Shown piece by piece: positions 1 to 11,001 of a DNA stretch of 64,000 bases. Source of the stretch: Panicum virgatum (Eukaryota; Streptophyta; Magnoliopsida; Poales; Poaceae); assembly GCF_016808335.1 (NCBI RefSeq), contig NC_053142.1:1815174-1879173 (forward strand), read 5' to 3'. The first letter of the stretch is position 1, and every line of letters begins with the position of its first letter. The position numbers and the translations under genes are program-made. The notes beneath the pieces were generated by a model. That model was not told the origin of the DNA. It did not search any database and saw nothing but the letters and a program-made list of their open reading frames with translations.

Positions 1-202
1 GCACACATGTAGGGGGAGTTATCACTACCAAGTCGGATTTTTATGGTGCTTATCCAATCTTTTACAAGTGGTCTTAATGGTGGATAAGAAACATAAAATC
101 CAAACCAGGTTAGCTATTTACACATGTGTGAAGTGCTAGCTTGGAATATGCTTAATTTCCGTATCTTTGTAGAGTTGTCATCAATTACCAAAAGGGGGAG
201 AT
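1..202 (+). mobile_element. 3' internal end of a Ty1/copia (SIRE-like) element with polypurine tract
   Basis: This is non-coding sequence ending in a purine run at 191-202 (AAAGGGGGAGAT) directly in front of an LTR that begins TGAAAGGCCC. That is the normal place for the polypurine tract that primes plus-strand DNA synthesis. The body of the element lies outside the window to the left, so gag, pol and the 5' LTR cannot be assessed. No ORF of substance is seen here. Orientation is + because the tract precedes the LTR on this strand. Confidence 0.7.
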
Positions 203-2906
203 TGAAAGGCCCTTGTTTGGTTTTGGTAATTGAGTGACAACTTAGGTGGACTAATAAGTGTTTATGTTGAGATACACAGGAGATTAGTCCACACAAAGAC
301 ACTAGTATGAGCAACATGTGCTATGGAGGAGAAATGGCTAAGGGTTGATGCTATGCTCATATAGTGTGATCGAGGAGCTCATTGCATATGAGACATGACA
401 TGGAGTTATGTGACCAAAGTGGAGAAGATCAAGACAAGGCTTGGCTTGATGGACCGGTTGCAATGGAGAAGGACAAGTCCAGGATTTGAAGCGAGGGACC
501 GAGGCAACGGTGAAGAGCAAGCAAGGTCAAGATCGATGGACCAAAGAGGTCATATGATGATATGGAGTGGATCATATCATTCAAAAAAGATCAAGCCAAG
601 TGTTGACTCATAATGATGATCAAAAAACTTGATGGAGTTTGGTGCTTGTGTGGCATCAATATTTGGGAAGATGAAATGGAATGCGCAAGGCAAAGGTATG
701 ACTTGTAGGGCATTTCATTTCACCGGTCAAAGGTTGTGTAGAGAAGTGCATGACCGGATTTAGGATAGATGGCCGTACTATCAAGAGGGGCAAACTTGTT
801 TGCATATCGGTCATCTAGTGCCACTTGAGCGATCTAACATTGCGATGTTGCTAGGATCGAGTGGCGTGGTGAGATCAAGTGAAAGTTCTTTGAAAATGAT
901 GGTGAAATGCTAACACACATGCACATGGTGGTTCATGTGGTGGTGTTGGCACATTTGCAAAGGAGAAAGAGTTGGAGTTGATGTTTATCAACTTGGGGAA
1001 GCAAGAAAGGCTTTTCGGTGTTCTTCGGAGATTAGGTTGGCTCTTGGAGTGAAATACTGCTTTGATCCATTGTGTTTTGGATCAAATATTTAGTTGGGTT
1101 GTGTAGCTCTCTGAATAAGCTTTCCATAGAGTCCAAGATCACCAAATTTGGGCATTGGAGCTAAGAGTTATGGCCGTTTTACCGAGGTACATTTCTGCTG
1201 GAAATAGACCTGCGGACAGTCCGATACTTGGGGGCGGACGGTCCGCTGTTATCTCGGGTGAGCTCGAACAGAACCGTTTTTGGATCTGTTGGTGGTCCAA
1301 AATGAACTGCGGACCGTCCGGTCCATGGGGGCGGACGGTCCACATTTAAATTTGAAACGGGCGCAAAAACTTGTTAGTTCTGTCTTGGGTGTCCAAATTG
1401 TACTGCGGACGGTCCGGCCCTTGGGGGCGGACGGTCCGCCTCCTACTGAAAATTCTGGGACAGAAACACTGCGGTTTCTGTGTGTGCTCACTTTTTGAAC
1501 GGTGGACGGTCCGCCCCTGGGGAGCGGACAGTCCGCCTGTCACTTCCAGATTTAGTCAGAGACATTTACAAATTGGTTGGTTCGAAGTTTTGAACCGCGG
1601 ACGGTCCGCCCCAGTGGTGCGGACAGTCCGCCCGGGGCTCTAACGGTCGACTCTAACACATAATCATTGCAGTTCTAACTGTTGGTTTTGAATGGCGGAC
1701 GGTCCGGTCTCTGTGAGGTGGACGGTCCGGTCTCTGTGAGGCGGACAGTCCGCGAAAACTCTGTTTTCTCGGGATTTGAGTGTAACGGCTAGTTTGGGGC
1801 CTCCCTCTAAAAATAGAGGGTGTGGCCAGCCATTTGAGGTTGCTGAGCACCTTGGGGACTTGATGTCCATGTGTGAGAGTGCTTGAGAGCCCTCTACTCA
1901 CTCTAACTTGATAGTAATCATCCGATCGAGTGAGAGAGCGATTCTAGTGCGATTGTTTTGAGAGATTGCATCGAGTGGCACTAGGTAATCGTGTTGCAAG
2001 CCGGTGTGCTTGTTACTCTTGGAGGTTGCCACCTCCTAGACGGCTTGGTGGCAAGAGGCTCCGTTGAAGCCCGCAAGAAGATTGTGTGGTGCTCCGGAGA
2101 AGAGATTGTGAGGGGGAGCCGCGAAGAGCAACTCTAGTTGAGCGAGACGTGAAGAGCAACAAGTGGTCTGGCCGGATCATGTGCTAGAGCTCGGTGTGAG
2201 CACTCCACGTGGGAGAGTGTGACTTGAGAGTCACCACTAGCAAGAGGATCGGCGTCAACCTTGGAGCTTGTCTCAACGGGGATTAGCTTGGTGGCAACCA
2301 AGTGAACCTCGGAATAAAAATCACCGTGTCAATCTTGTCTACTCTTCTCGGTGGTTTGCATTCTCCAAATCATAAGCCTTGTATTTACATTCATCTATAT
2401 CTTGTGCTTGTGTAGTTGCTCTCTAGTGATTAGTTAGCTTGTGTAGCTTGCTAATCATCTTCTTGCTTGTGTAGCTAGAAGTAGAGATCCTAGTGTAACT
2501 AGTTAGCTTGTGTAGCTTAATTAGTTGCTCGTTCTTAGATTGTGTAGCTAAGCAAGTTGAGCTCTTGGATTTGGATTGTGTATCCTTGTCCTTGAGCATC
2601 TAGTGAGCTTAGGTTTGATTTTGTGCTTTTGCTCATTAGAATTGTGTAGGAGCTCCCCCGATTTGTGAAGTACTAGTGCTTAGGCTTGTGTGACTTGGCA
2701 TTAGAATTGTTAGGAGAGCTCTTACTAGCTTGGCACTCCATTTGCTTTGTGTAGGATCTTTTTGGAGGTGCATTAGAGTCATAGTCAGAGGGGTGAAGTC
2801 TTGGCTAAGCGAATAGATTCAATTCAGCATAAGTTTCGGTTAGCCAGCGCAATTAGTTTTAGAAAGGACTATTCACCCCCCTCTAGTCCGCCATCTCGAC
2901 CCTACA
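203..2906 (+). mobile_element. 3' LTR of a SIRE/Maximus-like Ty1/copia retrotransposon
   Basis: The LTR runs from TGAAAGGCCC at 203 to ...CGACCCTACA at 2906, about 2.7 kb, with TG/CA ends. The start (GGTAATTGAGTGACAACTT) and the end (CACCCCCCTCTAGTCCGCC) resemble LTRs of the SIRE/Maximus group of grasses; this is recognition from memory, not a search. The middle (1212-1753) carries an array of GC-rich palindromes. The last 600 bp contains many copies of a GCTTGTGTAG-type word. The target duplication cannot be confirmed because the left end is off-window; the expected right copy would be AAGGG at 2907-2911. It could be a full-length element's 3' LTR or part of a truncated copy. Confidence 0.75.
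1212..1753. repeat. Array of 13 GCGGAC-N-GTCCGC palindromes at 22/97-bp spacing
   Basis: Copies of the odd palindrome GCGGAC-N-GTCCGC (centre A, G or C; a few with one changed base) start at about 1212, 1234, 1309, 1331, 1405, 1427, 1502, 1524, 1597, 1619, 1695, 1718 and 1741. Partners within a pair are 22-23 bp apart and pairs recur every 95-98 bp. The roughly 60-bp spacers between pairs share little sequence by eye, so the palindromes are better kept than their surroundings. The array lies inside the copia LTR, in the U3/R half. A protein-binding or hairpin role is inference only. Confidence 0.85.
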
Positions 2907-2949
2907 AAGGGAAAGATGGGATATTTGAGAAATTAAAGAAAAGATTGTT

Positions 2950-4110
2950 AAGATGGGATGGATGAATGGCATTCCCTGTGTGGATCGTCATATGTTGGAG
3001 GCTCGTACCGTTGTGGTTGAGCAAGCAGGTTGGGAGATATCCATCTTGTCACAATTAAGGACCGAGTTGATGTGTCATCTTGCCTAACTCAACTATCGTG
3101 CAAACCACTCAACCGTTGTGTGTGGCAACGGCTTAGCATAAACCCCACTAGTTAGTCTGATAGCCATCAGGAGAGCTGAGAGCAACGGGTGATCAAGGAG
3201 AAGGGATAAGGTCGTGGTGACTTATGCCCCGGTTAAACCTCAGTGATAGGTCAATGGCCCCTTGGTGGAGTCCATGTTGGCTAGTCAGGTCTAGCTAAGG
3301 TGGGTAATGGCTTTGTTGGGATCTGCACTGACACTAAGGTGATCGTGCTGTGGTACCCTACTTGTAGGTAAAGTTGTACACCTCTGCAGAGTTTAAAATC
3401 TATTCGAATAGCCATGCCCACGGTACTGGGCGAGTTACGGTTTGGTCACATGACTAGCTTCTGGGATGGATGGTTTCCATGGTGTGAGTTGTTTTTGGAA
3501 TGTGTCCGGCAGTTGTGCCGTGAGCTACTGCGGATGAGGAGTCTGGTAGCATTTAAAATTTGGATCCTTTGTGTAGGATCAACCCCACTCATTACTCGGT
3601 TACTGAATAATTGCTTTGAGAAAGCCTTTTTCCAAAACAAACCCTTGCATGTGTAAAACTTGGCTTTATTGCAAATTAAACCTCAGCCTTATCCTTGATT
3701 TATCCTGTGCATATCTGTATTATCCCCCCTCCGTGGGTGGGGTTGGACTTGTTGAGTACTTTTGTACTTACCCGATATATATATGTGGTTTTCTTCAGAG
3801 GAAGATATGGACTTCGTTGTTGAATACATCGAGTAGGGGTTGCGTCCGCACCCAACTTTGTCTGTGGTGTTGTCCCTCTGCAAGATGCTTCTGCTAGCGT
3901 GTTACTCTGAGCCCGAGCTGGATCCCATGTGGGTCGTGCTTTGGTGTATCACCGTAGCCTTTTTACTTCTTGTTATTGTCTGTTTCGAGTGTCCACCTCC
4001 TCGGAGGATTGTACGGTGATGTACCATCTAATGTAATAACTATGTATCAGCCTCCTGGGACTGATATTTGTATCACATTTGAGTCACCTCTTATGAGAGG
4101 ACGCTTCAGA
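2950..4110 (+). mobile_element. Degenerate Tekay-type Ty3/gypsy LTR fragment
   Basis: This stretch lines up in order with the second half of the E1 LTR at 12780-13560 but is strongly diverged. Shared landmarks are GGACCGAGTTG, CCTCTGCAGAGT, a TATTCGAATAGCC/CATTCGAATGGTCC block, GTTGAGTACTTTTGTACT, and GTCCGCACCCAA. No clean TG/CA ends or target duplication are visible, so it is an old truncated LTR piece rather than a solo LTR. Short ORFs across it are not coding. Confidence 0.65.
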
Positions 4111-5003
4111 TTTGCCCTTTACTTGTCTATTGTATGGAACTTATATTTTGCGCTGAGAGAGACTCAATATTTTGGATGGAACATGGACATAGACTATGAT
4201 TATCATATATTTATCATATATTCATATATGAAACAAAGTATTATGTGCTTGTTTAGCTGATGCATGTTTTTTTTGTTTGATTTAAGCAGAGATGTGGCAT
4301 GATATGTATATGTTCATGGATATAAGAATATTTGATCATGTTTCATGTTTTGGCTCGTGAGCTGATCGAGTTGGCTCCCGAGCTGGAACGAGCCGAGGCA
4401 GGGTTTTTTTTTCACATTTCATTAACGAGACAAGCAGCTGACTCGTTAAGATAACGAACCGGACCAAGCCAAGCCTAGCTGAGCCAAGCCGGCTCATTAT
4501 CCAGCCCTATATTAAGTTTATTATATAGTAGTCTATATGTGTGCAATAATCTTTTGTGCATCCTATACGTACTAGCTTAAAAGTTGGTGTGTAGGAGTTG
4601 TTCATGTCCTAGGACCTCAGTCAGTGCCATCGGGGCAACCGCACCGGGCCTCCAAAAAATTAGGGGTCTCCAAAAATTACTATACTAACAGGCCTTGTCA
4701 AGTCACAAGTGCCAACAAAGCCCAATACATACAGCTACATAGCCCCATTCATCAATAATAATGGGTTTTCCAATATTATCTTGTATTTTTATGGTGAACG
4801 AGGATCTCTATTTTTTTCCCCGCAGGCCACCAGAAATTCAGGGCTGGCGTCTGTTGTGCTTGTTCCAATACCCAAACATCTTCTTCAAATCTATTTTCTG
4901 ATTGATATGACGAGGCGAGAGCAGTTGATATCGGTTGTAGGTAGCTACAGTGATCAGGGGAGTGATGGCACTTGTTGGGCAATACACTACTATTACCTAT
5001 ATA
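4111..5003. other. Unassigned AT-rich intergenic DNA with a hAT-like remnant
   Basis: No gene is seen. Around 4345-4508 there is a low-complexity stretch with repeated GAGCC/GGCTC and AAGCC words ending in CCAGCCCTA. It resembles the end of a non-autonomous hAT-type element, but a matching opposite end is not clear. The 4600-4700 stretch looks like another decayed repeat. Confidence 0.3.
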
Positions 5004-5158
5004 CAGTGGCGGAGCTTGAGGAGCTAACCAGGGGGCCCATCCATAGCAATATACTCTAAAAATTAATGGACAGTAATCATTTTACTGTACATGTAGTGGG
5101 AATTTTCATTGGCCGGGGGGCCATGGCCCTCCGTGGCCACAATGAAGCTCCGCCAGTG
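5004..5158. mobile_element. 155-bp hAT-type MITE with exact 8-bp target duplication
   Basis: The ends are CAGTGGCGGAGCTT on the left and AAGCTCCGCCAGTG on the right, a 14-bp terminal inverted repeat with one mismatch. The flanks carry an exact 8-bp duplication, CCTATATA, at 4996-5003 and 5159-5166. An 8-bp duplication with CAG-type ends is the signature of hAT transposition. The 155-bp interior has no ORF, so it must have been moved in trans. Confidence 0.9.
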
Positions 5159-5309
5159 CCTATATATACACAGATAAATAAATGTGAGAAATTACGTGAC
5201 ATCACTGCTACAGAACAGACATTTGATCTCCACATTTGTTCTGGCCGCTGTTAGACCCGTGACCAATGAAGGCTTTTGTTTCGGGTTCAACGGCTAGCCT
5301 GGCACGTGG

Positions 5310-5975
5310 GGAGTGCAAGGGCCTTTTTGTCCCGATTGAAGCCACTAACCGGGACCAAATACCCATCTTTGGTCCCGGTTGGTGGCTCCAACCGGGATAA
5401 AAGGCCCAACTCTTTGGTCCTGGGTGGTACCACCAACCCAGACTAAAGGGTACCCTTTAGTCCCAGTTGGCAGTATCACTTGGGACTAAAAGACCCTTTG
5501 GTCCCAGTTGGTAGTACCAACTCGGACCAAAGGGCTCTCTACGGGTTTGTACAAAAGGAAGGCATCTCATATGGAGTCACATGTGATGTGTAGTTAAGAT
5601 GGTAAGCAGTGTGTGCGTGAGGCAAGAGGCATTGGGTTCAATTCTTGAATGGCACAAATTGTTTTTCGTATGACAGGGACTCTTTGGTAGGGGCGGTAAT
5701 GGGCCATGGCCATAATGACCTCTTCACAGCCCAATATGACCCTTAAATATTTTAGCTCAAAATTAAATAGGATTAGAGTCCGGCCCTTTTAGGGTCCGGC
5801 CCTTAGATTTTCTAGACAAAAATAAGAGCCTTTTACCACCCCTAGTCTTTGGTCCCGGTTGTAGCAACCGGGACTAAAGCTTGGGACCTTTAGTCCCGGC
5901 TTCCTAGTCCCGGTTCCCACAACCAGGACAAAAAGGGGTTGGCAACCAGGACCAGAAGCCATTTAGTAGTGCATG
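5310..5975. repeat. Foldback repeat of GGTCCCGGTTGG / CCAACCGGGACC units
   Basis: Many alternating sense and antisense copies of a TTTGGTCCCGGTTGGT-like word occupy 5330-5540 and 5850-5960. Consecutive copies can form a chain of hairpins. The right end reads TTTAGTAGTG, which would be a CACTA-like terminus on the minus strand, but the left end is decayed. The interior is interrupted by a small hAT MITE (5688-5844) and by anonymous sequence. This kind of repeat is abundant in grasses; the superfamily is left open. Confidence 0.6.
5688..5844. mobile_element. 157-bp hAT-type MITE nested in the foldback repeat
   Basis: The ends are TAGGGGCGGTAATGGGC and GCCTTTTACCACCCCTA, an inverted repeat with a few mismatches. 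The flanking 8-mers are CTCTTTGG (5680-5687) and GTCTTTGG (5845-5852), matching at 7 of 8 positions. This indicates hAT-type insertion into a CTTTGGTCCC unit of the older foldback repeat. The interior is non-coding. Confidence 0.75.
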
Positions 5976-6091
5976 CATGTTGCAAATCTATATATGATAT
6001 TTGCAAAGCACCGTTATTAATTTAATTTCCAATTAATAAGTATGGCATGGAACATATAATAAGTTGATTGATGATCATATATACAGCAATG

Positions 6092-6250
6092 TTGTTCTAC
6101 ACCCACCATCTATTAGTAGCAAAAATAATTGTCAAAATATTGAACTAAATTTACCAAGTTACTAGACAATGTTCAGTATAGCTCGCTGGTTATTGAACGG
6201 TTGAAAATTTGTTCAATAATTCCTCTCGATCTAGCTGTTGGTGTAGAATA
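6092..6250. mobile_element. Small TIR element (MITE), TTGTTCTACACC ends
   Basis: TTGTTCTACACCCACC on the left pairs with GTTGGTGTAGAATAA on the right. The roughly 159-bp interior is AT-rich and non-coding. No convincing target duplication was found, so the family is not assigned. A similar element follows at 6328-6529. Confidence 0.5.
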
Positions 6251-6327
6251 AACTAATACACCTAAAATGTCGAACATGATATAGGTATGTAGGTATGTGT
6301 CTCTATATGTGTATATATACGGTAATA

Positions 6328-6529
6328 CTATTCTACACATTAGTTGTAATATTTATTCTACACTCAGAAGTCAAATTACTGACCGAATTTTTCAAAATTA
6401 CTGAGCTGAGTTACCAAGTTACTAAAATTACTTTCAATAAAATGGTGTTTAGAATGCGTGCGCAGCGGTTACTACTGAAAATTTATTTAATAATTAGTTG
6501 AATTTAGCTATACCTAGAGTGTAGAATAG
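6328..6529. mobile_element. Second small TIR element, CTATTCTACAC ends
   Basis: CTATTCTACAC at 6328 pairs with GTGTAGAATAG ending at 6529. An inner TATTCTACACTC at 6354 matches the right arm slightly better, so the left boundary is uncertain. The interior words (TTACCAAGTTACTA, ACTGAAAATTT) also occur in the neighbour at 6092-6250, suggesting one family inserted twice. It is non-coding. Confidence 0.5.
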
Positions 6530-7364
6530 CACGTGGAGAGGTGCGGCGGTGGAGCGCAGCAGCGGCATGAGGGGCCTTCGAAGGCGGCGCTTGGATGTGG
6601 TGGGCGGGGCGCGAGAGCGGGATCTACAATGGCCGCACAGCGCGCAGGGCGACTACAGCAGCGGCACGTGGGCATGCAGCGTCGCTGCTTTTAATTTTTT
6701 TATTTTATTATGTGAAAATAGCAACACCACCGGATGAGGAACTGGTGGTGAAGACTCGTCTCCTCACTTTGGACCCAAATCCAACGGCCGGCCGAACCGG
6801 CAGTGATGTCACTTTTCAACCCGCGGTGAAGAGGGTCTGCAGAGTAGTGTTGGCCTTTCAAAAGTTTGTTCACAATGCGAAAAAGGATCAATTACACGCA
6901 TGCATGCGTATCTTTTCAATTGGAGGCTGCTCGGAGATCGATGATCGATCAAGTATCAACCTTGCTGCTCACCTTTTGTTTTGTGTTTCGCTCAAGAATT
7001 GAACTTTTGTACATGGGATGCAGATGAGAGTTGGTGATCGAGTTCATGCATGGGCATACGTACGACCACGATGGCGACGCACGCGATCGACAAATCCAGG
7101 CGCTTGCTTTGTGATCGAGCAGCTAGCTACTTAGCTAGCTAGCGCGGCAGGTTAGTTGTGGGGTTTGGTGGGGATGGATGACAACAGAACCAGATCGACT
7201 ACCTGCCCGGCCGGCTGTGCAGCAAGCCAAGTGATGACAAGTGAAGCCGCCGCTGCCGGCGGTCATGGTGACGTCAGTATAACGCATATCATGGATCCCA
7301 ACATTTTATATTATACTTTGCCTAGCGGCTTTGATTGACTACTTTTCTTCTAATTAAACTCGAT
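6530..7364. other. Unassigned region, locally GC-rich, no gene recognised
   Basis: 6540-6680 is GC-rich with GGCGG/GCAGC words and 6780-7340 is mixed. Short ORFs exist but none shows a recognisable motif, splice pattern or codon bias. No TIR pair or LTR end is visible. Confidence 0.4.
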
Positions 7365-7711
7365 CAGTCCCAACCCATACTCTATCATGGAGTCTAAGTA
7401 TATTTATGATACTCTATTTATAGTTTTTTTTGCTGATGTGGCACCCTAATTATTGAAGAGAGAAGAAAAAAAAACAAGACTTGATTTCTAGATAGGACCT
7501 TAAGTCTACGCGCCTTTCGATGCCCAAGAAACCACGGAGACTCCCATTGTGGAGGACCGCGTGGAGTCCATGAATCTTGTGATGGAAGAAAAACAATAAA
7601 TGGTTTTATGTATAGAAACTACTATTACACATTTTACATTGGGAAGTATAGTTTCATGTGATGGAGTCTTTGAACCTTAAGACTCCATGAGTGGAGTCTG
7701 CATTGGGACTG
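7365..7711. mobile_element. 347-bp TIR element with CAGTCCCAA ends
   Basis: The left arm CAGTCCCAACCCATACTC with TCATGGAGTCTAAG pairs with the right arm CTTAAGACTCCATGA and TCTGCATTGGGACTG. Together the arms span about 35 bp of inverted repeat with small gaps. The interior again contains GGAGTCT/AGACTCC words. No clear target duplication was found, so the superfamily is not assigned. It is non-coding. Confidence 0.65.
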
Positions 7712-7760
7712 CCATACGCGGCATTTTTTTAGTTGTTGGGATAACCTATATAGGGACTAT

Positions 7761-8652
7761 GGGTGCCTTTGGTTGGACTTTTGGCTGTGGCTTTTGCCTC
7801 CAAAAGCCAATTGCTCAACCAAAGTGCTCAAAAGTCAGCTGTGCTTTTGCCCAAAAGTAACTTTCATTGCAGTACAAATCAAAATCACCTCTCCCCCCTG
7901 CTTTCACTGGCTTTTGGCTCAAAAATATACCCACCTACCACTGGTTATGAGAGGATACCGGTTTGCTTCTTTTTTTTCCATTGTGCTCTCTTTCTTTCTC
8001 GCGTGCGCAACCCTCCACCGCATCGAGCACTCCTTTTGCCTTCGATGTGCCCCTCCAGGGGCCTCCGACATGCCCCTGCAGCTGCCTCCTCCAGATCTGG
8101 CTCATGGCGGCGGCAGGCATGGCTGTAGCGATCATGGCAGCAGCGCATGGCGGCGGCGACAAGCGGGCGGCGCGCAGGGCCATGGATGGCGGCGGGCGAG
8201 CGGGACTGCGGGCGGTGAGCGCAGCGCTGCGGATGGCGGCGGCGGGCGGGGACGGCGAACGCGGCGCCGCAGACGGCGACTGCCGGCATGGCTGCGGACG
8301 GTGGCAGCGCGCATGGCCGCGGACGGCGGCGGCGGGCGGGGCCGCGGACGGTGGCGGCGGGTGGGGCCACGAGTGGCGAGCGCGCCAGCACAGCTGCTCG
8401 CCGGGACCCTTCCCAGCGCCCTGCCCCGGCTGCAGGGCTCGTGTAGTTGCTCCAAAGAAAGAAGATGACGAGTGGACCCCATTCATAAGTGAGATGGAGA
8501 GGGCTGAGTGGTGTGTACTCTAATGACATGTGGGGTCTGTTTGTAGGTCTTTTTCAAAAGCCACAACTATTTCACCAAATGGTGTTCTGCTTTTTCAGTA
8601 GATACAGCTCATAGCAGTTTTTCCAAAAGCTACAGCCCAACCAAATGGACCC
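7761..8652. mobile_element. 892-bp TIR element carrying a GC-rich cargo
   Basis: GGGTGCCTTTGGTTGG at 7761 pairs with CCAACCAAATGGACCC ending at 8652, and the next inner bases (TGGCTGTGGCTTTTG and AAAAGCTACAGCCC) also pair. Flanking TAT on both sides may be a 3-bp duplication, as in PIF/Harbinger insertions, but could be chance. The centre (about 8030-8440) is a strikingly GC-rich block of GGCGG/GCGGAC repeats unlike the AT-rich arms. All six frames there are open because of the composition, so the long ORFs are not taken as genes. The cargo could be a captured host exon or CpG island, or an expanded simple repeat. Confidence 0.65.
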
Positions 8653-8683
8653 TATATACCCATTTGATCACCGGCCGGACTAG

Positions 8684-8972
8684 CTTTTTTTTTGAGATCA
8701 CACAGTACAACTCCGACACTCACCACGCACGCACACTCACACCCTTATAAATACACGTACGCAAACCCTACCCCTATGAGCATCTTCGAAGACTGAGCCG
8801 GCAAATCCTCGTGATTGACGAAATCACCACAGGCGCCTCGCTGTCGACGGGAACGTCGCCTACCACTGAATGCACAATACCGTTAAATCTCAGAATATTC
8901 GCTCCTATGGGGAGTCGAACTCAGAACCTCAGGTGCTACCGAGACTCTTGTAACCACTAGGTTGACTGAAAA
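8684..8972 (-). mobile_element. tRNA-derived SINE
   Basis: Read on the minus strand, the unit begins near 8972 with a tRNA-like head. The head has an internal GAGTTCGACTCC block that fits a polymerase III B box, and an upstream GTGGTTACAAGAGTC-type stretch where an A box would be. The body follows, with CGACGTTCCCGTCGACAGCGAG among its words, and the unit closes with a run of nine A (a T run at 8684-8693 on this strand) after TGTGATCTC. This order is that of plant SINEs. Flanking duplications were not identified. Confidence 0.7.
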
Positions 8973-9895
8973 CATCAGAGAAAATAGCTGGCTAATATAT
9001 TGAGATTCCATTTTGCTAACTGTAAATCTATGTCATAGCAAACTTGTGGAATCGGGTTGTAAGAGCGGCCAATCTGCTATGCAGTGTAATCATTTGAATC
9101 TTCTACCTTTAATATAATAAAGATGCACAGTTATCCTACATATTCGAGGAGAAAAATGGTTCAATTCGATCACTTAAGATATATGTACACCAAAATGCAT
9201 TCCCCAGGCTCTCGCTCAAGTATGCCTTCACCCCCAAAGAAGAACAAAATGTTCCCATCACAGAAAAACCATTTCACATTGAAAAGTAATTGTTCCAAAG
9301 TACAAGAACTGAATAATAGTACCCACATGTCTGTGTCTCATGCCTCTAGTTCTGGATACATTTTTATGTATAAAAATCATGCCCAGACCCATCCCAATCC
9401 CATGGTCAATTTCGTGTGGGGCTTGGTCTTCCATATCATTTTCTGTTCCCTCAAAAAGAAAACTAATTTTTTGTAGAGACAGTGGCTAATTGATATTTAG
9501 ATCCCATTAGCCTTAATTAGCCCAGAATTGGCCTATATTTAGCTCGTTATTACACCTAGGCCTTATGTTTAGTCCTTACTTTTAGCCCATTCAAACGGGT
9601 AAAAAACGGGGCTTGATTGTGTTAGGGAATGGTTGCATCAATTTAGAGAGAGAAATATACGTCGAAAGTTGCATAAAAATCATGGTTATTTGAGGCCTTG
9701 TTTTGGGTCAACCAGGCTAGGCCCAGGCCCACCGCGCATGGTTATTAGAGGCCTTATTTTGGGTCCGTAATATCCATGGTAAGGAAAAGGCTAAAGTGAA
9801 TGTTGGGCCATTTTTATTGATGGGCCATCATCTATTCTCTGAGCTCAAGCCGATGGACAGACAATAGTTTCTTTATTATATAATAATTTTTATTA
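8973..9895. other. Unassigned intergenic DNA
   Basis: No gene is recognised. A 117-codon ORF at 9123-9476 has low-complexity composition and no motif, and is not called. At about 9679 and 9738 a word of about 25 bp (ATGGTTATT followed by GAGGCCTT and TTTTGGGTC) occurs twice, a small local duplication. Confidence 0.4.
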
Positions 9896-10712
9896 TCTAT
9901 ACCGACTTATAAAAAGCGGACAATTTTTACAGTACATTGACTTTTGGTACGTCGTTAATCATTGTCAAGTGGACCCAATGGATACACGTGCAAACCGTTC
10001 GTCCGTAGATGCCCCGACCAATCTCTCAGTTAACGACAGAGTCCGACTCTACTCGGGCGCCAGCGCTGTCGCCCACCTGCCTGTACCCCGTCCCGCGCTC
10101 TGGCGTAGCAGCTGCAAGATCTCACAGGCACATGCCTCGCCATCGAGCTTTTTACTTTTTTCTTATGGTTGAAAAACGTCCAGCCTTTTGTTGAAAGGGC
10201 ATGCGCAAGCAAGACATGTTCCGCCTCGAGTGGTCGCTGGTCGGCGACTCGGCGCACGACTTCCCAGGTTAAACGGCCGTGACCTGCCCAGAAAAAAATT
10301 AACACAACCTTCAATCTATATTTTGTTACTGTAATACTTCATGAACAATATTGCATGCACTTTAATTGATCAATGAAATGCAGGTGAAGCTGGCTGTTGC
10401 TTTTTGCAATTAGACTGGGACGTGCTAGCTGCATGGTGTATTAAAATGTTGCCGCATTCTTTAAACAAACAAGTTTCATGATTTATTTTATTGTACAAAC
10501 CATCTTAGAAATCGGAAAAGGTTGTATGAATTCTAACCGTTAAAACAACATCATTTTGAACATCTAGACTATTACATATAACCATTAGAATCGGAAAAAC
10601 AAACTTAGCTGGTCTAATTTGATGAGTTTGTAGGGGTGTGGAGAAATATAGAATGGGTCTCACGAAGTGGATATGCAAACAAAGATATAGATAGTAGGAA
10701 CTGTCGACTCTG
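9896..10712 (+). mobile_element. 5' part of a non-autonomous Helitron split by retrotransposon E1
   Basis: The start TCTATACCGACTTATAAAAAG follows an A at 9895 and is the form common for grass Helitron 5' ends. The matching 3' end lies at 26793 beyond the E1 insertion. After removing E1 and one target copy the element is about 1.3 kb. No Rep or helicase coding is present, so it is non-autonomous. Host-like cargo is not recognised, although 9960-10280 is relatively GC-rich. The target duplication copy CTCTG of E1 is at 10708-10712. Confidence 0.6.
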
Positions 10713-11001
10713 TGTAACATTCCAGTTTTCATCACGATTAAGGGGGAGTGTTGAAATTTATAATGCAAACTTCTAGAAGGTTCTATAAAAATAAGGATAA
10801 ACCATGGCATAATTTTGTTCACCATGACAAGGTTCTAGAATGTTCCACAAGAATCATAAGAAGACAAGAAGCTTGGATATTTTCTTGTCATGATAAAATT
10901 TAGAATTTTCTAGAATTAGATATTTACAGGGAATTTAGATATTTGTAGGGAACTTCCTAGAGTGTGACAAGTGTCACTCATCCAAGAGGGTTTGGGTGCC
11001 A

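Noticed and set aside
1155..1901. ORFs across the palindrome array
   Set aside because: Frames are opened by the GCGGACGGTCCGC repeats on both strands; located in an LTR.
7773..8529. ORFs of 116-231 codons on both strands
   Set aside because: Overlapping frames in a GGCGG-rich block inside a TIR element; low-complexity Ala/Arg/Gly composition, no motif.
9123..9476. 117-codon ORF as a host gene
   Set aside because: No domain, biased Ser/Lys/His composition, no splice or promoter context.
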